DNA of 64,000 bases from Lysinibacillus sp. PLM2 (GCA_023168345.1 AP025689.1:3951858-4015857); one strand, 5' to 3'. Numbered from the stretch's first letter, positions 37,546 through 47,796 are shown. A program made the numbers and translations. Notes: generated by a model not told the origin, from the sequence alone.

Positions 37546-37580
37546 AAACTCCTAAAGGACGACAATCCTTCAGGAGCTTA
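37546..37580 (-). terminator. purA terminator
   Basis: On the minus strand CTCCTGAAGGATT / GTCCTTTAGGAG is followed by T6. It lies directly against the IS110 right end. Confidence 0.88.
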
Positions 37581-37583
37581 ATC

Positions 37584-38870
37584 TTATTCCCAAATTGCAC
37601 TTACTACATTTGTTTGTTCACGAGCAGGACCTACCGAGAATGTCATTAAATTAATTCCCGTTAGTTCCACAACGCGTTCTACATATTTACGAGCGTTTTC
37701 TGGTAGCTCTTCTAATGTACGAACAGCTGTAATGTCTTCTGACCAGCCTGGAAGTTCTTCATAAACTGGTTTACATTCCTCAAGAACATGTAAGCTTGCT
37801 GGATATTCAGTAATAATTTCACCTTTATATTCGTAAGCCGTACAAATTTTTACTGTATCAAGTCCAGATAATACATCAATTGAATTTAATGCTAAATCTG
37901 TAATACCACTTACTCGACGAGAGTGGCGTACTACTACTGAATCAAACCAACCAACACGACGCGGGCGGCCTGTTGTTGTACCGTATTCACGACCTACTTC
38001 ACGAATGTGATGACCAATTTCATCAAATAATTCTGTTGGGAATGGACCATCCCCCACACGAGATGTATATGCTTTACATACCCCAACAACACGAGAAACA
38101 TGAGAAGGACCGATACCAGTACCAGTTGTTACTCCGCCTGCAACAGGGTTTGAAGATGTAACAAAAGGATATGTACCATGGTCAACGTCTAACATTACCC
38201 CTTGTGCACCTTCAAATAATACACGGCCACCTTCATCTAATACATCATTTAAAACCTTAGAAGTATCTGTTACATATTTTGCGATTTCTTGACCAAAAGC
38301 GTAATATTCTTCAAAGATATCTTCAAATTTTAATCCTTCTACTTCGTAATATTTTTCAAATAGACGGTTTTTCTTTTCTAGGTTTTCACGTAGTTTTTGT
38401 TCAAATACTTCGCGATCTAGTAAATCAGCAATGCGGATACCCATACGTGCAATTTTGTCTTGATAGCATGGACCGATACCTTTACAAGTCGTACCGATTT
38501 TTTTATCTCCACGCGATGCTTCGTCTACTTTATCTTGGTAAATATGATATGGAAGGATTACTTGCGCACGATTTGAAATACGTAGATTTGAAGTATCAAT
38601 ACCACGTTCTTGTAACCCTTTTAATTCAGTTACTAATGATTTCGGATTAATCACCATTCCGTTACCCATAACTGAAGTTTTTTCTGTATAAAAAATACCT
38701 GATGGAATTAAATGTAATTTGTAAGTTTCGTCGCCAATTTTGATTGTATGACCAGCGTTATCTCCGCCAGAAAAACGAGCGATTACATCTGCTTTTTTAG
38801 ATAGGAAGTCCGTAATTTTTCCTTTACCTTCGTCTCCCCATTGTGTCCCCACAACTACAACTGATGTCAT
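37584..38870 (-). CDS. purA: Adenylosuccinate synthetase PurA
   Basis: The 428-residue GTP-dependent enzyme converts IMP and aspartate to adenylosuccinate, the first step to AMP. Motifs include the P-loop [14 protein letters not shown] with catalytic Asp, [55 protein letters not shown] and [12 protein letters not shown]. Length is standard. It is between dnaC and the IS110 element with its own terminator. GGAGGTG precedes ATG 38870. Confidence 0.98.
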   Translation of the reverse strand: MTSVVVVGTQWGDEGKGKITDFLSKKADVIARFSGGDNAGHTIKIGDETYKLHLIPSGIFYTEKTSVMGNGMVINPKSLVTELKGLQERGIDTSNLRISNRAQVILPYHIYQDKVDEASRGDKKIGTTCKGIGPCYQDKIARMGIRIADLLDREVFEQKLRENLEKKNRLFEKYYEVEGLKFEDIFEEYYAFGQEIAKYVTDTSKVLNDVLDEGGRVLFEGAQGVMLDVDHGTYPFVTSSNPVAGGVTTGTGIGPSHVSRVVGVCKAYTSRVGDGPFPTELFDEIGHHIREVGREYGTTTGRPRRVGWFDSVVVRHSRRVSGITDLALNSIDVLSGLDTVKICTAYEYKGEIITEYPASLHVLEECKPVYEELPGWSEDITAVRTLEELPENARKYVERVVELTGINLMTFSVGPAREQTNVVSAIWE

Positions 38871-39027
38871 ATCAGCACCTCCGCTAGACGCTAGCTGCGC
38901 CCTTTATCCCGTTTTAAATAACAGTCATTTTATTTTAGTATGTGCTAAACCGTTCATTTAAGTACAGTTCATTTATCAAACAGAACTATTGTAACAATGA
39001 TTACTAGTATAGTCAATGAAGAAAATG

Positions 39028-39076
39028 AAAAAACACGAACATATTATTGTTATTTTCCAATAAATGTTCGTGTTCT
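39028..39076 (-). terminator. dnaC terminator
   Basis: On the minus strand AACACGAACAT / ATGTTCGTGTT is followed by TTTT. Confidence 0.88.
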
Positions 39077-39082
39077 GTATTA

Positions 39083-40444
39083 TTAAGCTTGAGGCTGTGC
39101 CATTGGCTGCTGGGACCAATCAATATTTATAAACTTATTAAACTCTTTTTTAAACGCAAGAGTCACAGTACCTGTTGGACCATTACGTTGCTTGGCGATA
39201 ATGATTTCGATCATATTTTTGTTTTCTGTTTCTTTATCGTAGTAGTCATCACGATATAGGAAGGCAACAATATCCGCATCCTGCTCAATACTTCCTGATT
39301 CACGAATATCACTCATCATAGGTCGTTTATCTTGTCTTTGTTCCACACCACGCGATAACTGTGATAAGGCAATAACAGGAACTTTTAATTCACGAGCGAG
39401 GGCTTTTAAGGAACGAGAAATTTCAGATACTTCCTGCTGACGGTTTTCCCCTTGTCGTCCACTACCTTGGATCAGCTGTAAATAATCGATTAAAATCATG
39501 CCTAATCCATTCTCTTGTGCTAATCGTCTGCATTTTGCCCGTATCTCACTTATACGAACACCAGGCGTATCATCAATGTAAATACCCGAATTGGATAGAC
39601 TTCCCATCGCCATCGTTAATTTACCCCAGTCTTCCGTTGTGAGAGCACCTGTACGTAATACTTGTGCATCGATATTTCCCTCTGCACAAAGCATACGCAT
39701 TACTAACTGTTCTGCACCCATCTCAAGAGAAAATATTGCTACATTTTCTCTTGCTTTTATCGCAACATTTTGAGCAATATTTAATGCAAATGCGGTTTTC
39801 CCTACAGATGGTCTGGCTGCTACGATAATTAAATCATTGCGTTGGAAACCAGCAGTCATTTTATCCAAATCTCTAAAGCCTGTTGGTATCCCTGTAACAT
39901 CACCTTTACGAGTTTGGAGTTGTTCAATATTATCATAGGTATGAACAAGGACATCTTTAATATGTTTGAAGTCTCCCGAGTTTTTACGATTGGAAACTTC
40001 CATTACTTTCTTTTCAGCTTCTGATAGTAAAGCTTCTACTTCATCTTCTCGTGAAAATCCGTCTTCAACAATGCCTGTTGCTACACGAATTAAACGTCTT
40101 AAAATCGCTTTTTCTTCTACGATTTTGGCATAGTGGCCAATATTTGCAGCAGTTGGCACAGCATTCGCTAATTCTGTTAAATACGATAGACCCCCAACAT
40201 CTTCAAGCTCTTTTTTACTCGATAGCTCTTCCGTTACGGTTACTACATCAATTGGCTTCCCTTGATCACTTAAATCAAGCATCGTCTGAAATATCTTTTG
40301 ATGACTTACACGATAGAAGTCATCTGGTATTAATATTTCAGAAGCTGTAATTAATGCAGTTGGTTCTAAGAATATGGCACCAATAACGGATTGCTCAGCT
40401 TCATGGTTATGGGGTGGGACACGGTCCATGATGTTATCAGTCAT
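39083..40444 (-). CDS. dnaC: Replicative DNA helicase DnaC (DnaB-type)
   Basis: The 453-residue hexameric helicase has an N-terminal DnaB domain (~10-110), a linker helix and the RecA-like core. The core has Walker A (ARPSVGKTAFALN), Walker B (LGMILIDYLQLIQG) and the DnaB C-terminal signature (ALSQLSRGVEQRQDKRP, RESGSIEQDADIVAFLYRDD). It unwinds DNA ahead of the fork. rplI lies 12 bases upstream, so yybS-gdpP-rplI-dnaC probably forms one transcript. ATG 40444 has GTAAGGAGAG upstream. Confidence 0.97.
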   Translation of the reverse strand: MTDNIMDRVPPHNHEAEQSVIGAIFLEPTALITASEILIPDDFYRVSHQKIFQTMLDLSDQGKPIDVVTVTEELSSKKELEDVGGLSYLTELANAVPTAANIGHYAKIVEEKAILRRLIRVATGIVEDGFSREDEVEALLSEAEKKVMEVSNRKNSGDFKHIKDVLVHTYDNIEQLQTRKGDVTGIPTGFRDLDKMTAGFQRNDLIIVAARPSVGKTAFALNIAQNVAIKARENVAIFSLEMGAEQLVMRMLCAEGNIDAQVLRTGALTTEDWGKLTMAMGSLSNSGIYIDDTPGVRISEIRAKCRRLAQENGLGMILIDYLQLIQGSGRQGENRQQEVSEISRSLKALARELKVPVIALSQLSRGVEQRQDKRPMMSDIRESGSIEQDADIVAFLYRDDYYDKETENKNMIEIIIAKQRNGPTGTVTLAFKKEFNKFINIDWSQQPMAQPQA

Positions 40445-40456
40445 GGCCTTCTCTCC

Positions 40457-40903
40457 TTACGATTCTTCAACAACATGTACTTTTAAAGTTGCCTTTACTT
40501 CGTTGTGAAGTTTAACAGGTATATTTGAATATCCTAAGGATCTAATTCCTTCACTCTCCATTTTACGCTTATCGATTTTAATACCGTGCGCTTTTTGAAG
40601 AGCTTCTGCTATTTGCTTCGTTGATACAGAACCAAATAATCTTCCACCTTCACCTGATTTAGCTTTAATTTCCACTGTTAATTGTTCAATTTTTTCTTTT
40701 AACTCTTTTGCTGCTTGTAATTCAGCTGCTGCATTTTTTTCTTCTAATTTCTTTTGTCCTTCTAATTGGCTTAATGCCTGTTTCGATGCTTCGACTGCAT
40801 AACCATTTTTAATTAAAAAGTTATGTGCATATCCGTCAGCAACATTTTTTATTTCACCTTTTTTTCCTTTACCTTTAACATCTTTTAAGAATACTACTTT
40901 CAT
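40457..40903 (-). CDS. rplI: Ribosomal protein L9
   Basis: The 148-residue protein of the large subunit has the N-terminal signature [17 protein letters not shown] and the loop [13 protein letters not shown], then the long connecting helix rich in Lys/Glu/Ala (~42-75) and the C-terminal domain. It overlaps the gdpP stop by four bases (ATGA), a typical coupled start. Confidence 0.98.
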   Translation of the reverse strand: MKVVFLKDVKGKGKKGEIKNVADGYAHNFLIKNGYAVEASKQALSQLEGQKKLEEKNAAAELQAAKELKEKIEQLTVEIKAKSGEGGRLFGSVSTKQIAEALQKAHGIKIDKRKMESEGIRSLGYSNIPVKLHNEVKATLKVHVVEES

Positions 40904-42873
40904 TCTTCATTACTCCCTTCAAACGTTTCCATAATTGCTTTTTTCAACATCTGTTGAGCTTCTGAAATTGTATCAGCTTCTAATTGGCATGCAGCATTCG
41001 TTAAATGCCCTCCACCACCTAGTTTTTCCATAATCAACTGAACGTTAATTTCGCCTAGAGACCTTGCACTAATTCCAATTAAACCATCTGGACGATGTGC
41101 AATGACAAAGGAAGCTGAAACATCTTTCATTGCTAGTAAAATGTCAGCAGTTTGTGCGATGATAACAGAATCGTATTGACGTTGATCTTCACCATGTGCA
41201 ATAGCAATACCGCGCTGTACAAATTCCACTGTTTGAATAATTTTCGATCGTTCTATATAAGTATTTATATCTTCTTTTAATAAACGTTGAACTAATATAG
41301 TGTCAGCACCATAAGTTCGTAAATACGAAGCAGCCTCAAAGGTTCTCGCCCCTGTTCGTAATGTAAAACTTTTTGTATCAACGATAATTCCCGATAAAAG
41401 AGCGGTTGCTTCCAGCTTCGAAATCTTATCATTTTCTGGTTGATACTCTATTAACTCTGTTACTAACTCAGAGGTTGAAGAGGCATATGGTTCCATATAG
41501 ACAAGTGTTGTATTTGATATAAAATCCTCACCTCGTCTATGATGGTCGATTACTACGATTTTGTCACATATATTTAATAGTTGCTCATCGATGACTAAGG
41601 ATGGTTTATGTGTATCCACTATAACAAGTAATGATTTCTCTGTCATTTTCAATTTCGCTTCTTCAGGCGTTATAAAATATTGATAGATATCAGAATTTTT
41701 TTCGATTTCTTGCATTAAGCGGCTAACACTACCATTTAATTCAGTAAAGTCGACAACGATGTAGCCTTTTATTTTATTTTTTTCAACCATTTTACGGACA
41801 CCGATACCGGCTCCAATAGCGTCCATATCTGGGTTTTTATGTCCCATAATAAAGACTTGATCACTCTCTTGTATTAAATCTTGTAATGCATGGGAAATAA
41901 CTCGAGCTCTTACTCGTGTACGCTTTTCTACAGGGTTTGTTTTCCCTCCATAAAATTTCAACTTCCCATCCGGCTGTTTTATAGCAACCTGGTCTCCACC
42001 ACGCCCTAAAACAAGATCTAGACTTGATTGTGCCAGTTCTCCAAGCTTTATAAGTGAGGTAGAACCTGCCCCTACACCAATACTTAATGTTAAGGATAAA
42101 TTCTTTTGAGCAGTTTTTTCACGAATGTCATCTAAGATGGCAAATTTTCCTTTTTCAAGTTCACTTAAAATCGATTCATTTAGAATAGACAAAAAACGAT
42201 CTGAAGATATACGTCTTGAAAAAATCCCATGCTTTTCGGACCATTCATTAATAATTGATGTAACAAGTGTATTTGTTAAACTTCTGTTTTGATCATCCAT
42301 ACCTTGCGTAATTTCATCGTAATTGTCAATAAATAGAATTGCAATAACTGTTCGATCAGCATAATATTGTGTTTTAATTTCGACTTGTTCAGTTACATCA
42401 AAAAAGTAGAGAAGTCTTTCAGTTTGTTTAAATATTACACGATATTTTTTCTCGCCAATTGTAATGGTAAGGTCACTTTTTTCATCCGATTTCGTTAATT
42501 CAAACAACTCATCCGATAAAACAAATAGTTCCTCACCTAACAAACTATCGACATCTAGAATTTTCAACATAAACGGATTGGCCCATTCAATGATAAATTT
42601 ATCATTAATAAGTATTATCCCTATAGGCATTTCCAGCAATGCTTCCTCGCCTACTCGCTTCATACGATAAGAGAGTGTTTCGATATACTTTTCGATCTGG
42701 ATATATGAGGTTTTTTCCACTTTCCACGCATACACGATTCCAATGATCATAACTAGTGCAAAGCCTAAACCAAGCCATATATTCCAAATGAATAATAGTG
42801 AAATTCCCACTAGTCCAATAATCGATAGATACAAAAGTGGATGTCGTATTGGTCTTTTCCTGTAAGTATCCAT
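40900..42873 (-). CDS. gdpP: Cyclic-di-AMP phosphodiesterase GdpP (YybT)
   Basis: The 657-residue membrane protein has two N-terminal helices (~12-50), a PAS-like domain (~75-150), a degenerate GGDEF domain (~170-300) and a DHH/DHHA1 phosphodiesterase unit (~335-650). The metal motifs of the latter are visible as [28 protein letters not shown] and [10 protein letters not shown], and DHHA1 as [15 protein letters not shown]. It hydrolyses c-di-AMP and so affects osmotic balance and wall homeostasis. It lies between yybS and rplI and overlaps rplI. Confidence 0.97.
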   Translation of the reverse strand: MDTYRKRPIRHPLLYLSIIGLVGISLLFIWNIWLGLGFALVMIIGIVYAWKVEKTSYIQIEKYIETLSYRMKRVGEEALLEMPIGIILINDKFIIEWANPFMLKILDVDSLLGEELFVLSDELFELTKSDEKSDLTITIGEKKYRVIFKQTERLLYFFDVTEQVEIKTQYYADRTVIAILFIDNYDEITQGMDDQNRSLTNTLVTSIINEWSEKHGIFSRRISSDRFLSILNESILSELEKGKFAILDDIREKTAQKNLSLTLSIGVGAGSTSLIKLGELAQSSLDLVLGRGGDQVAIKQPDGKLKFYGGKTNPVEKRTRVRARVISHALQDLIQESDQVFIMGHKNPDMDAIGAGIGVRKMVEKNKIKGYIVVDFTELNGSVSRLMQEIEKNSDIYQYFITPEEAKLKMTEKSLLVIVDTHKPSLVIDEQLLNICDKIVVIDHHRRGEDFISNTTLVYMEPYASSTSELVTELIEYQPENDKISKLEATALLSGIIVDTKSFTLRTGARTFEAASYLRTYGADTILVQRLLKEDINTYIERSKIIQTVEFVQRGIAIAHGEDQRQYDSVIIAQTADILLAMKDVSASFVIAHRPDGLIGISARSLGEINVQLIMEKLGGGGHLTNAACQLEADTISEAQQMLKKAIMETFEGSNEE

Positions 42874-42885
42874 ATTATCAGCCCC

Positions 42886-43830
42886 TTACTTCTGAATCTT
42901 ATCCTTCACTAGTGAGCGAATATTAAATCCTAAATCAAATATCCCTATCAGAATAACAAAAGAATATATCGGCATAGCCATAATTGTGACAAGTACTTTC
43001 ACAAAAGTTGATACATTAAACTTTTTATCTAAGAAATAATGAATAAACGACAATCCTTGTATTGTTAATAATACCCATAAAATCATAGAGAAATTTAAAA
43101 TAATTACATATAACGTTGTACCAATTTCAGGTCTTACAAATAGATTGATTGTTAATACGATTAAATAATACCAAAGAATCGACTTTGGCATTTGTAAATC
43201 CTTAAATGCACTAAACTTTGGTACTTCTACTTTAAGCCTTTTTAAAATTGGTAAATTTGCTGAAATGATAAGAAGTGCATAACCAAATGCACCAAGAGTT
43301 ACTGTAGCTGGAACGGTTGACTCGATCATTACAAACATTAATTCTAAATCTTCCATTTTTACTGGTGGCGTCTGACCTGTTAGAGTTTTTGTTAGTTCCA
43401 AATAGCTATCGTAACTATCCCGCGAGAATTGAAGAGAGTATCTAATAATATCTATTCCAAATACCTGCAACGAAATAATATACAATACTGCAGTAGCTAA
43501 TAGTATTGTGAATCCCGACGACATTAATAAAAACAACTTGCTTTTCTTAAGCTGTATACTAATCCCGATGACTAAACCGATAGCAGCATGAACTGCAGCC
43601 GGTATAATAAGCAAGCCGCCAAAAATGAACGCTACCACACATGCCAGTAATGCCACTAAAATAGACATTTTAAGATTATAATTAGCGCTATACCACGCAA
43701 TTGGTAGAGGTGCAATTACTGAAACGATGAGGCTTAACAGTGGCACATATAAAATAATCATCATGATTACTCCAAACAGTGCTATCATCATTACACCATG
43801 TGCAAGAGCTTTTGTTTGATTATTCGGCAT
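42886..43830 (-). CDS. yybS: DUF2232 membrane protein YybS
   Basis: The 314-residue protein has about eight membrane helices and belongs to the DUF2232 family, conserved directly upstream of gdpP. Its fold resembles the S-component of energy-coupling transporters, but no substrate is known. Twelve bases separate it from gdpP, so it is likely the first gene of the gdpP-rplI-dnaC operon. Confidence 0.92.
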   Translation of the reverse strand: MPNNQTKALAHGVMMIALFGVIMMIILYVPLLSLIVSVIAPLPIAWYSANYNLKMSILVALLACVVAFIFGGLLIIPAAVHAAIGLVIGISIQLKKSKLFLLMSSGFTILLATAVLYIISLQVFGIDIIRYSLQFSRDSYDSYLELTKTLTGQTPPVKMEDLELMFVMIESTVPATVTLGAFGYALLIISANLPILKRLKVEVPKFSAFKDLQMPKSILWYYLIVLTINLFVRPEIGTTLYVIILNFSMILWVLLTIQGLSFIHYFLDKKFNVSTFVKVLVTIMAMPIYSFVILIGIFDLGFNIRSLVKDKIQK

Positions 43831-43970
43831 CTGTAACCTTCCTTTATACTAGTTCAGAAATGTTTTCATTCGTCTATTGTATCATTTTTTGATCTATTGG
43901 ACAAAAAAGCAGTAAGACATAAAAGGGGCATTTTTAATGTAAAAACTCAAAAGTTAATAAAAGATAAAGA

Positions 43971-44007
43971 GCCGACAAACCCATTTTAGTTTTTGTCGAC
44001 TTTTTAA
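43971..44007. terminator. Terminator-like hairpin downstream of the DUF5071-type gene
   Basis: GCCGACAAA ... TTTGTCGAC hairpin followed by TTTTT on the plus strand. The rest of 43831-44144 has no gene. Confidence 0.5.
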
Positions 44008-44144
44008 CAATTGTATTCAATCTCTTCTTTTGATAGTAATTACCCTATAATATGAATCCCTATTTTTAAGACAAGCTAATTACTTGCTTGCTGACTTTTA
44101 CGATTTATGTAACGAGGAATCATTTTTCTATGCCTTAGAGGAGA

Positions 44145-44615
44145 TTATTCTTCCACTACCTTTTCCATCTGTTCATAAATACTCTCATTGTTAAAGTCCT
44201 CTTTCGTTAAACCCAAACTATTGCAAGCAAAAGATAAATGTTCTAGCCAATCAATATCCTTACATCGTAATGCCTCTTTACATTCCCTTTCAATATAAGA
44301 AGTGCTTATTTCCTTGCCTATCCTCCTAAATATCTCTATTGCCTCTAACGCGCCTGGCCAATTTCTATCCTGCAATAAGCGTGCTAGCTTTGGTAAGGCC
44401 TTTTTATTTCTTGGATAACCCATTTTATTTAATATTGATACTGCATTTTCCCAACATTCTTTACCATACTTTGGAATTAATATATCTACTTTATCAGGTG
44501 GTAGTTTAGAAAGGATTGCTATAGACTCTTCTTGAATTTCCTTAGGAAGGAACCAATTGAGATTAAATACATAGTAAATAATTTCTTCATCTTCTAGGTG
44601 GGTATAGTTTGTCAT
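44145..44615 (-). CDS. DUF5071/HEAT-like hypothetical protein
   Basis: The 156-residue, mostly helical protein (LPPDKVDILIPKYGKECWEN, LLQDRNWPGALEAIEIFRRI) resembles DUF5071 proteins, which have short HEAT-like repeats and are often found as immunity-type orphans next to toxin or IS regions. No signal peptide. GGAGATAC precedes ATG 44615. It stands at the border of the insertion-rich interval 44.6-47.4 kb, and its function is unknown. Confidence 0.6.
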   Translation of the reverse strand: MTNYTHLEDEEIIYYVFNLNWFLPKEIQEESIAILSKLPPDKVDILIPKYGKECWENAVSILNKMGYPRNKKALPKLARLLQDRNWPGALEAIEIFRRIGKEISTSYIERECKEALRCKDIDWLEHLSFACNSLGLTKEDFNNESIYEQMEKVVEE

Positions 44616-44936
44616 AGTATCTCCTTAAACATAGCCTTTGACATTTATAGACTTCTTCTTAAAATTATCATAGTACTTTTCTAAACATTTGTGAAAGTGG
44701 AATAAATAGAATCCACATTCACTTCTCTAATAACTCTATAATTATCCTATTTTTCATTTTTTTGTGCCAAAAGTAATTTATATTAAAATATCCCATATAT
44801 AAATTTTTACATCGAGCCTCTATGAGCTTGACTAGCGCTCGAAAACGCTCAGAAACAATAGTTTCGAGCCCGAATCAGGGTATCATGCTCATTGTCAATG
44901 TAAAGCCGACGTGTGCATTGATAACAATTTTAGATA

Positions 44937-44985
44937 ATTGATGGCTCACTTTTTTGTTTACAAATGGCTCAACATTCGGTTGCGA
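44937..44985. repeat. Isolated IS21-type terminus
   Basis: ATGGCTCACTTTTT ... ATGGCTCA parallels the terminus of IS21 element A at 1864-1895 (GTGGCTCACTTTT ... GGTGGCTCA). No IS21 genes are nearby, so it is a solo end or a deletion scar. Confidence 0.6.
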
Positions 44986-44994
44986 TATACAGAT

Positions 44995-45350
44995 GAGTAA
45001 CATATTGGAGGATTATTGGCACAATCGCAAAAATACGCCCTGTATCTGCTTTTAACACACTTGTCGCATAATTGTGTCCTTTTCGAAGCGCAAATTCGTC
45101 GACGCAAATTTGATTCGCAGATTCTTTTACCAACTGGTCCTAATTCTTAGTCATAGGTGAAGGTACGTTGATAGGACACAAAAAGCTCAATCATAATATA
45201 CCGATATGCCATGCATAGCCGTGGCGAAAACAGCGCTTGGTCTGATCATGCAGGGCGGTATGACCTTGGCAAATCGGACACGTGATCGTTTTCGGGCACA
45301 CTTCTACCGGAAAGACGTTCGGCTCTTCTTCGGTTGGTTAACCACATCTT
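44995..45350 (-). pseudogene. ISL3-family transposase remnant
   Basis: Minus-strand reading shows two decayed pieces. One is an N-terminal zinc-finger part (VEVCPKTITCPICQGHTA, CFRHGYAWHI) around 45200-45345. The other is a core part (ICVDEFALRKGHNYATSV, DTGRIFAIVP) around 45000-45120. The pieces are separated by stops and are in different frames. The remainder of the gene is absent. The IS21-type end lies at its truncated side. Confidence 0.75.
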
Positions 45351-45407
45351 GTTTGAGTCGGGAAAGTTCGTAGCAGATAAAGGTCCAGTTTGTTGAATAA
45401 TAAATTA

Positions 45408-45833
45408 TTATCCTTCTATCATTCCTAAATAACGAATTTCTTTATTATCAATAAACACTATCTTTATCGGACCTTTTGATTCAACTGGTGTATATATAAC
45501 TGTACCAATAGGAAGTTTAGTAGCAGTATAACTCTCAAATTCACTACTAATATTTGTAATTTCCCTAATTTCACCCGACTTCTCACCTAAAGTTAAATCG
45601 AGTTCCCTAACCCACTCAATATCTTCTGCATTTTTATATACAACATCACCAATTAGAAAAATATCTGCGTCCTTATCGTTTGCTAATATTTCTTCAGGAG
45701 TTGGGTTCCCATTAATAATTATTCGTTCGTTAGCTGTTATTTCACTGATTCTTTGTTCATTTGTTTCTGAATTACAAGAAGTCATTAGTAAGGAACAAAT
45801 TAGTATTCCGAAAAACAAGAAGATTATTTTCAT
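45408..45833 (-). CDS. Putative lipoprotein
   Basis: The 141-residue product has a lipoprotein signal peptide (FLFFGILICSLLMTSCNSE, lipidated Cys at ~20), then a short extracellular domain of ~120 residues without recognised family (TPEEILANDKDADIFLIGDV, RELDLTLGEKSGEI). It is attached to the outer face of the membrane. It lies in the insertion-rich interval, with IS remnants on both sides. Confidence 0.72.
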   Translation of the reverse strand: MKIIFLFFGILICSLLMTSCNSETNEQRISEITANERIIINGNPTPEEILANDKDADIFLIGDVVYKNAEDIEWVRELDLTLGEKSGEIREITNISSEFESYTATKLPIGTVIYTPVESKGPIKIVFIDNKEIRYLGMIEG

Positions 45834-45902
45834 TGAATATCCCCCTTTACAATTTGACGTGAAATATCATTATACGTTACTCGTTTTTAAACTAAATTGT
45901 TA

Positions 45903-46160
45903 TTAGTTGAAATAAGAATCTTTTAAAAAGCGAATTAATAGCCGCTTAATAGTAAAAAATATAATCCTCATAGGCTCGTCAATATTCCTATCTTTTTTTA
46001 GTAAAGGGATTCCAATTGGAAAGAGTACTAAAGAAAAGAATATAACCCTCCAAAATTTATATAACATTATAAAATACTTAACTAAAAAATCGGAGGTAAG
46101 CCCGAAATCAAATAACGCATATTTTCTAATCGCACCTCTCGGTACTATTAAGGTATCAAT
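45903..46160 (-). pseudogene. Membrane protein C-terminal fragment truncated by IS3 derivative
   Basis: An uninterrupted minus-strand frame of about 86 codons ends at 45903 and runs into the IS3 terminus at 46161 with no start codon of its own. It contains one clear hydrophobic helix (VIFFSLVLFPIGIPLL) followed by basic residues. The N-terminal part is missing. No family recognised. Confidence 0.5.
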
Positions 46161-46679
46161 TGATATGCTCCCTATTAGGTAGACAGATTAAAAAATAAAA
46201 TCTGTTTATCAAATGGGGAGTTTTCTATGTCAAAGTTTTTCTTCTCTAAAGAAGAGAAATTAGAGATTATTAAGTTTTACCACGAGGGGCGCTATACATT
46301 AAATGAAGTAGCGGAAATTTTTAATGTTCATCGCGATACAATAAAATTTACATAGTGATCGTGGCTATCAATATACATCAAAGCAGTTTAAGCGAATCAT
46401 GGAAGAAGCAAAAATGAGTCATAGTATGTCAAGAGTGGGCCGCTGCATTGATAACGGACCAATTGAGGCATTTTGGGGTACTTTGAAAGTAGAGAAGTAT
46501 TATTTACATAAATTCGAGTCATACGAAGCGTTAAAAGAAGCGGTTAATACCTACATTACGTTCTATAATAACGAACGTTATCAAGAAACATTAAACGGCT
46601 TAAGCCCTTTAGAATATAGAGCTCCAGCCGCCTAAAGCTTTTTATTATTTCCATTGTCTACTTGACGGGGTGCAGTTCA
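46161..46679 (+). mobile_element. IS3-family deletion derivative, 519 bp
   Basis: The left end is TGATATGCTCCC ... AGGTAGACAG. The right end on the other strand reads TGAACTGCACCCC ... AAGTAGACA, an imperfect inverted repeat. Between them the start of orfA (MSKFFFSKEEKLEIIKFYHE, 46227-46355) is joined directly to the last 95 codons of orfB, so about 0.7-1 kb including the catalytic core was deleted. Confidence 0.8.
46351..46635 (+). pseudogene. IS3-family transposase OrfB, C-terminal fragment
   Basis: HSDRGYQYTSKQFKRIM (start of the second integrase-core Asp region), then CIDNGPIEAFWGTLKVE with the catalytic Glu, and the C-terminal YNNERYQETLNGLSPLEY typical of IS150-type transposases. The first Asp of the DDE triad is lost. 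The frame from ATG 46399 stays open to 46635 but cannot encode an active enzyme. Confidence 0.85.
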
Positions 46680-46701
46680 AATTAAAGGGAGGTGCTTTTT
46701 G

Positions 46702-46890
46702 ATGTCAACGGACAAAGTATCAATCGTTCCAGTCAAATTGGAAGCCATTCAAACTACTTCTTCTGGTCGTACACCAGCAAAACCTATTTGCGTTATTCAA
46801 GCAAATCATTTAAAAATCTCCTTCTACCCTGACGTTAAGAATTACGTCATTCAAACGGTTATTAAGGAATTGCGTAATCATGATTCATGA
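46702..46890 (+). CDS. tnpA: IS66-type accessory protein TnpA (short)
   Basis: The 62-residue product begins about 22 bases after the IS3 derivative with GGGAGGTGC upstream and overlaps tnpB. Its C-terminal half (ISFYPDVKNYVIQTVIKEL) matches the short TnpA proteins of Firmicutes IS66 elements. The large transposase gene tnpC does not follow, so the set is incomplete. Confidence 0.6.
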   Translation: MSTDKVSIVPVKLEAIQTTSSGRTPAKPICVIQANHLKISFYPDVKNYVIQTVIKELRNHDS

Positions 46891-47308
46891 TTTTACTAAG
46901 GTAAAAAGTATCTACATCATTTGTGGCCGAATGGATATGAGAAAAGACATTGATGGACTAGCAACACTTGTACAGGATACATTTCAACTTGATCCATATA
47001 GCGATGCAGTTTTTCTTTTCTCTGGATGGAGTCGTGATCGCTATAAGTGTTTATATTTTGATCGTGATGGATTCGCATTACTTTATAAACTTATTGATAA
47101 TGGGAAGCTACAATGGCCGAAAAATGAAGTAAAAGTTCAAAACTTAACACAACAAGAATTGTGCTGGTTACTAGAAGGACTATCCATAGCACAACCAAAA
47201 GCGATAGCAATAGCTAAATTTTCAAAGGCATTAACTAATGGTGATTCTTCTAAAAATCCTCCAATAGCTTCTAAATGTCTGAAAAATGAACTTTTGATGG
47301 CAAGGTAG
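46880..47308 (+). CDS. tnpB: IS66 family protein TnpB, probably with foreign tail
   Basis: The first ~109 residues are IS66 Orf2/TnpB (KSIYIICGRMDMRKDIDGLA, FLFSGWSRDRYKCLYFDRDGF, ELCWLLEGLSIAQPKA). The normal protein ends near here. The remaining ~33 residues (from AIAKFSKAL to the stop) do not resemble TnpB and suggest that a deletion fused the gene to downstream sequence. No tnpC remains, so transposition from this locus is not possible. Confidence 0.75.
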   Translation: MIHDFTKVKSIYIICGRMDMRKDIDGLATLVQDTFQLDPYSDAVFLFSGWSRDRYKCLYFDRDGFALLYKLIDNGKLQWPKNEVKVQNLTQQELCWLLEGLSIAQPKAIAIAKFSKALTNGDSSKNPPIASKCLKNELLMAR

Positions 47309-47452
47309 CTATAAGTGTAGCTGGCGAAACTCTCTCTGATGTTTTTCTACTGTCAATGTATCTGATAGGAACATATATTCCAAATTTTTAATATGCAATA
47401 TTCACTAACTTTTTTGAATATTTTTAATGTAATTATACAAACTTCACAAAAA

Positions 47453-47490
47453 TAAAAAAACACAACAAAGGTCGTTAAACCCTTGTTGTG
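47453..47490 (-). terminator. Terminator of the rpsF-ssb-rpsR operon
   Basis: On the minus strand CACAACAAGGG / CCTTTGTTGTG is followed by T7. Confidence 0.9.
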
Positions 47491-47506
47491 CTTTTGCTTA
47501 AACAGC

Positions 47507-47743
47507 TTATTTATCTTCAGCTACGAATGGTAATAATGCCATAATACGTGAACGTTTAATAGCTGTAGTTAATTTACGTTGGTATTTTGCACTTGTACCA
47601 GTTACGCGACGTGGAAGAATTTTTCCACGTTCAGAAATGAACTTTTTAAGTAAATCTACATCTTTATAGTCGATTGTAGTAATGTTGTTTGAAGTGAAGT
47701 AGCAAACTTTACGGCGTTTGCGGCCTCCGCGACGTTGTGCCAT
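47507..47743 (-). CDS. rpsR: Ribosomal protein S18
   Basis: The 78-residue small-subunit protein starts [16 protein letters not shown] and contains [19 protein letters not shown] and [11 protein letters not shown]. It binds as a heterodimer with S6, whose gene rpsF is the first of this three-gene operon. AAGGAGGAGAC precedes ATG 47743. Confidence 0.98.
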   Translation of the reverse strand: MAQRRGGRKRRKVCYFTSNNITTIDYKDVDLLKKFISERGKILPRRVTGTSAKYQRKLTTAIKRSRIMALLPFVAEDK

Positions 47744-47796
47744 TTACAGTCTCCTCCTTTTTGTTTATTTTTAGCGTTTTTTCGTTCTAACGCTTT

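Noticed and set aside
38880..39010. PurR box upstream of purA
   Set aside because: Two AAATGAAC(T/G)G-like sequences occur, but as direct repeats and not in the inverted spacing of a PurR control site.
44640..44936. GAGC/GCTC-rich inverted segments as a structured RNA
   Set aside because: The segment lies between an IS21-type end and a gene promoter. The repeats are imperfect and best explained as insertion-sequence debris.
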